DNA from: Hydrogenimonas sp.
GTDB taxonomy: Bacteria; Campylobacterota; Campylobacteria; Campylobacterales; Hydrogenimonadaceae
Reading direction: 5' to 3'
Assembly (NCBI RefSeq): GCF_029933015.1
Contig: NZ_JAOZOZ010000091.1
Coordinates: forward strand, 1 to 6,430
Length of the DNA: 6,430 nt
This document shows, piece by piece, positions 6,406-6,430 of the stretch. The notes under the pieces were generated by a model. It had not been told where the DNA came from and made no database searches. It saw nothing but the letters and a program-made list of their open reading frames with translations. Within the stretch, counting starts at the first letter, position 1. Each line of letters begins with the position of its first letter. The position numbers and the translations under genes were made by a program.

Positions 6406-6430
6406 CGAGGCGAAAAGCGCAAGGTGTAGC
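6346..6430. repeat. Possible short repetitive (REP-like) segment at the DUF72 gene end
   Basis: From the paired CTA codons onward the sequence loses the codon pattern of the gene. It contains the palindrome CCCATGGG (6370-6377) and then GCGGGAATGACA (6377-6388). The reverse complement, TGTCATTCCCGC, resembles the core of short intergenic repeats found in many bacterial genomes. TTGCG (6397-6401) and CGCAA (6418-6422) form a loose inverted pair beyond it. Only one copy lies in the window, so repetition cannot be shown here. Two short frames also run off the edge: ATG at 6383 (MTRKSCDDEAKSARCS, open) and ATG at 6402, which overlaps the DUF72 stop. Neither has a good ribosome binding site. Confidence 0.3.

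Noticed and set aside
6383..6430. Start of a further gene running off the right edge (ATG at 6383 or 6402)
   Set aside because: Both frames are too short to judge, neither has a convincing ribosome binding site, and the region looks more like a repeat than coding DNA. Noted in the repeat entry only.

Overview
The window is a stretch of core bacterial chromosome, most likely from a member of the Campylobacterota (Epsilonproteobacteria) with fairly high GC. From memory of the gene order, Helicobacter pylori has bioA, a SurA/PpiD-type folding factor, ftsA and ftsZ side by side, and Campylobacter jejuni has the folding factor, ftsA and ftsZ together. All four are here in that order, with bioA divergent. 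Coding regions favour C or G in third positions, so a free-living sulfur- or hydrogen-oxidising genus fits better than AT-rich Campylobacter or Helicobacter. That placement is inference.

Layout, left to right. Bases 1-92 hold no confident gene; at most the last 19 codons of a rightward gene. A strong intrinsic terminator (93-118) ends a leftward operon. Read in its own direction, that operon is a membrane-anchored SurA/PpiD-like periplasmic chaperone (4161-2689), ftsA (2692-1325) and ftsZ (1311-151). The chaperone stop and ftsA start overlap as GTGA, and ftsA and ftsZ are 13 bases apart. A 172-base AT-rich divergent control region (4162-4333) contains five short dyads and promoter-like elements for both directions. 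To its right run bioA (4334-5629) and a DUF72/YecE-family gene (5629-6405), joined by a one-base stop/start overlap. The DUF72 gene ends in a tail whose sequence is unlike the rest of the gene and resembles a short intergenic repeat.

How the genes work together. FtsZ polymerises into the division ring and FtsA ties it to the membrane. Both contact motifs are visible: the FtsZ C-terminal peptide and the FtsA amphipathic helix. The upstream chaperone would help envelope proteins fold as they leave the Sec channel. BioA makes 7,8-diaminopelargonate for biotin synthesis. The role of the DUF72 protein is unknown.

I found no CRISPR array, tRNA, rRNA, insertion sequence or obvious new system. The most unusual parts are the dyad-rich control region, the degenerate prolyl-isomerase domain and the repeat-like tail of the DUF72 gene.
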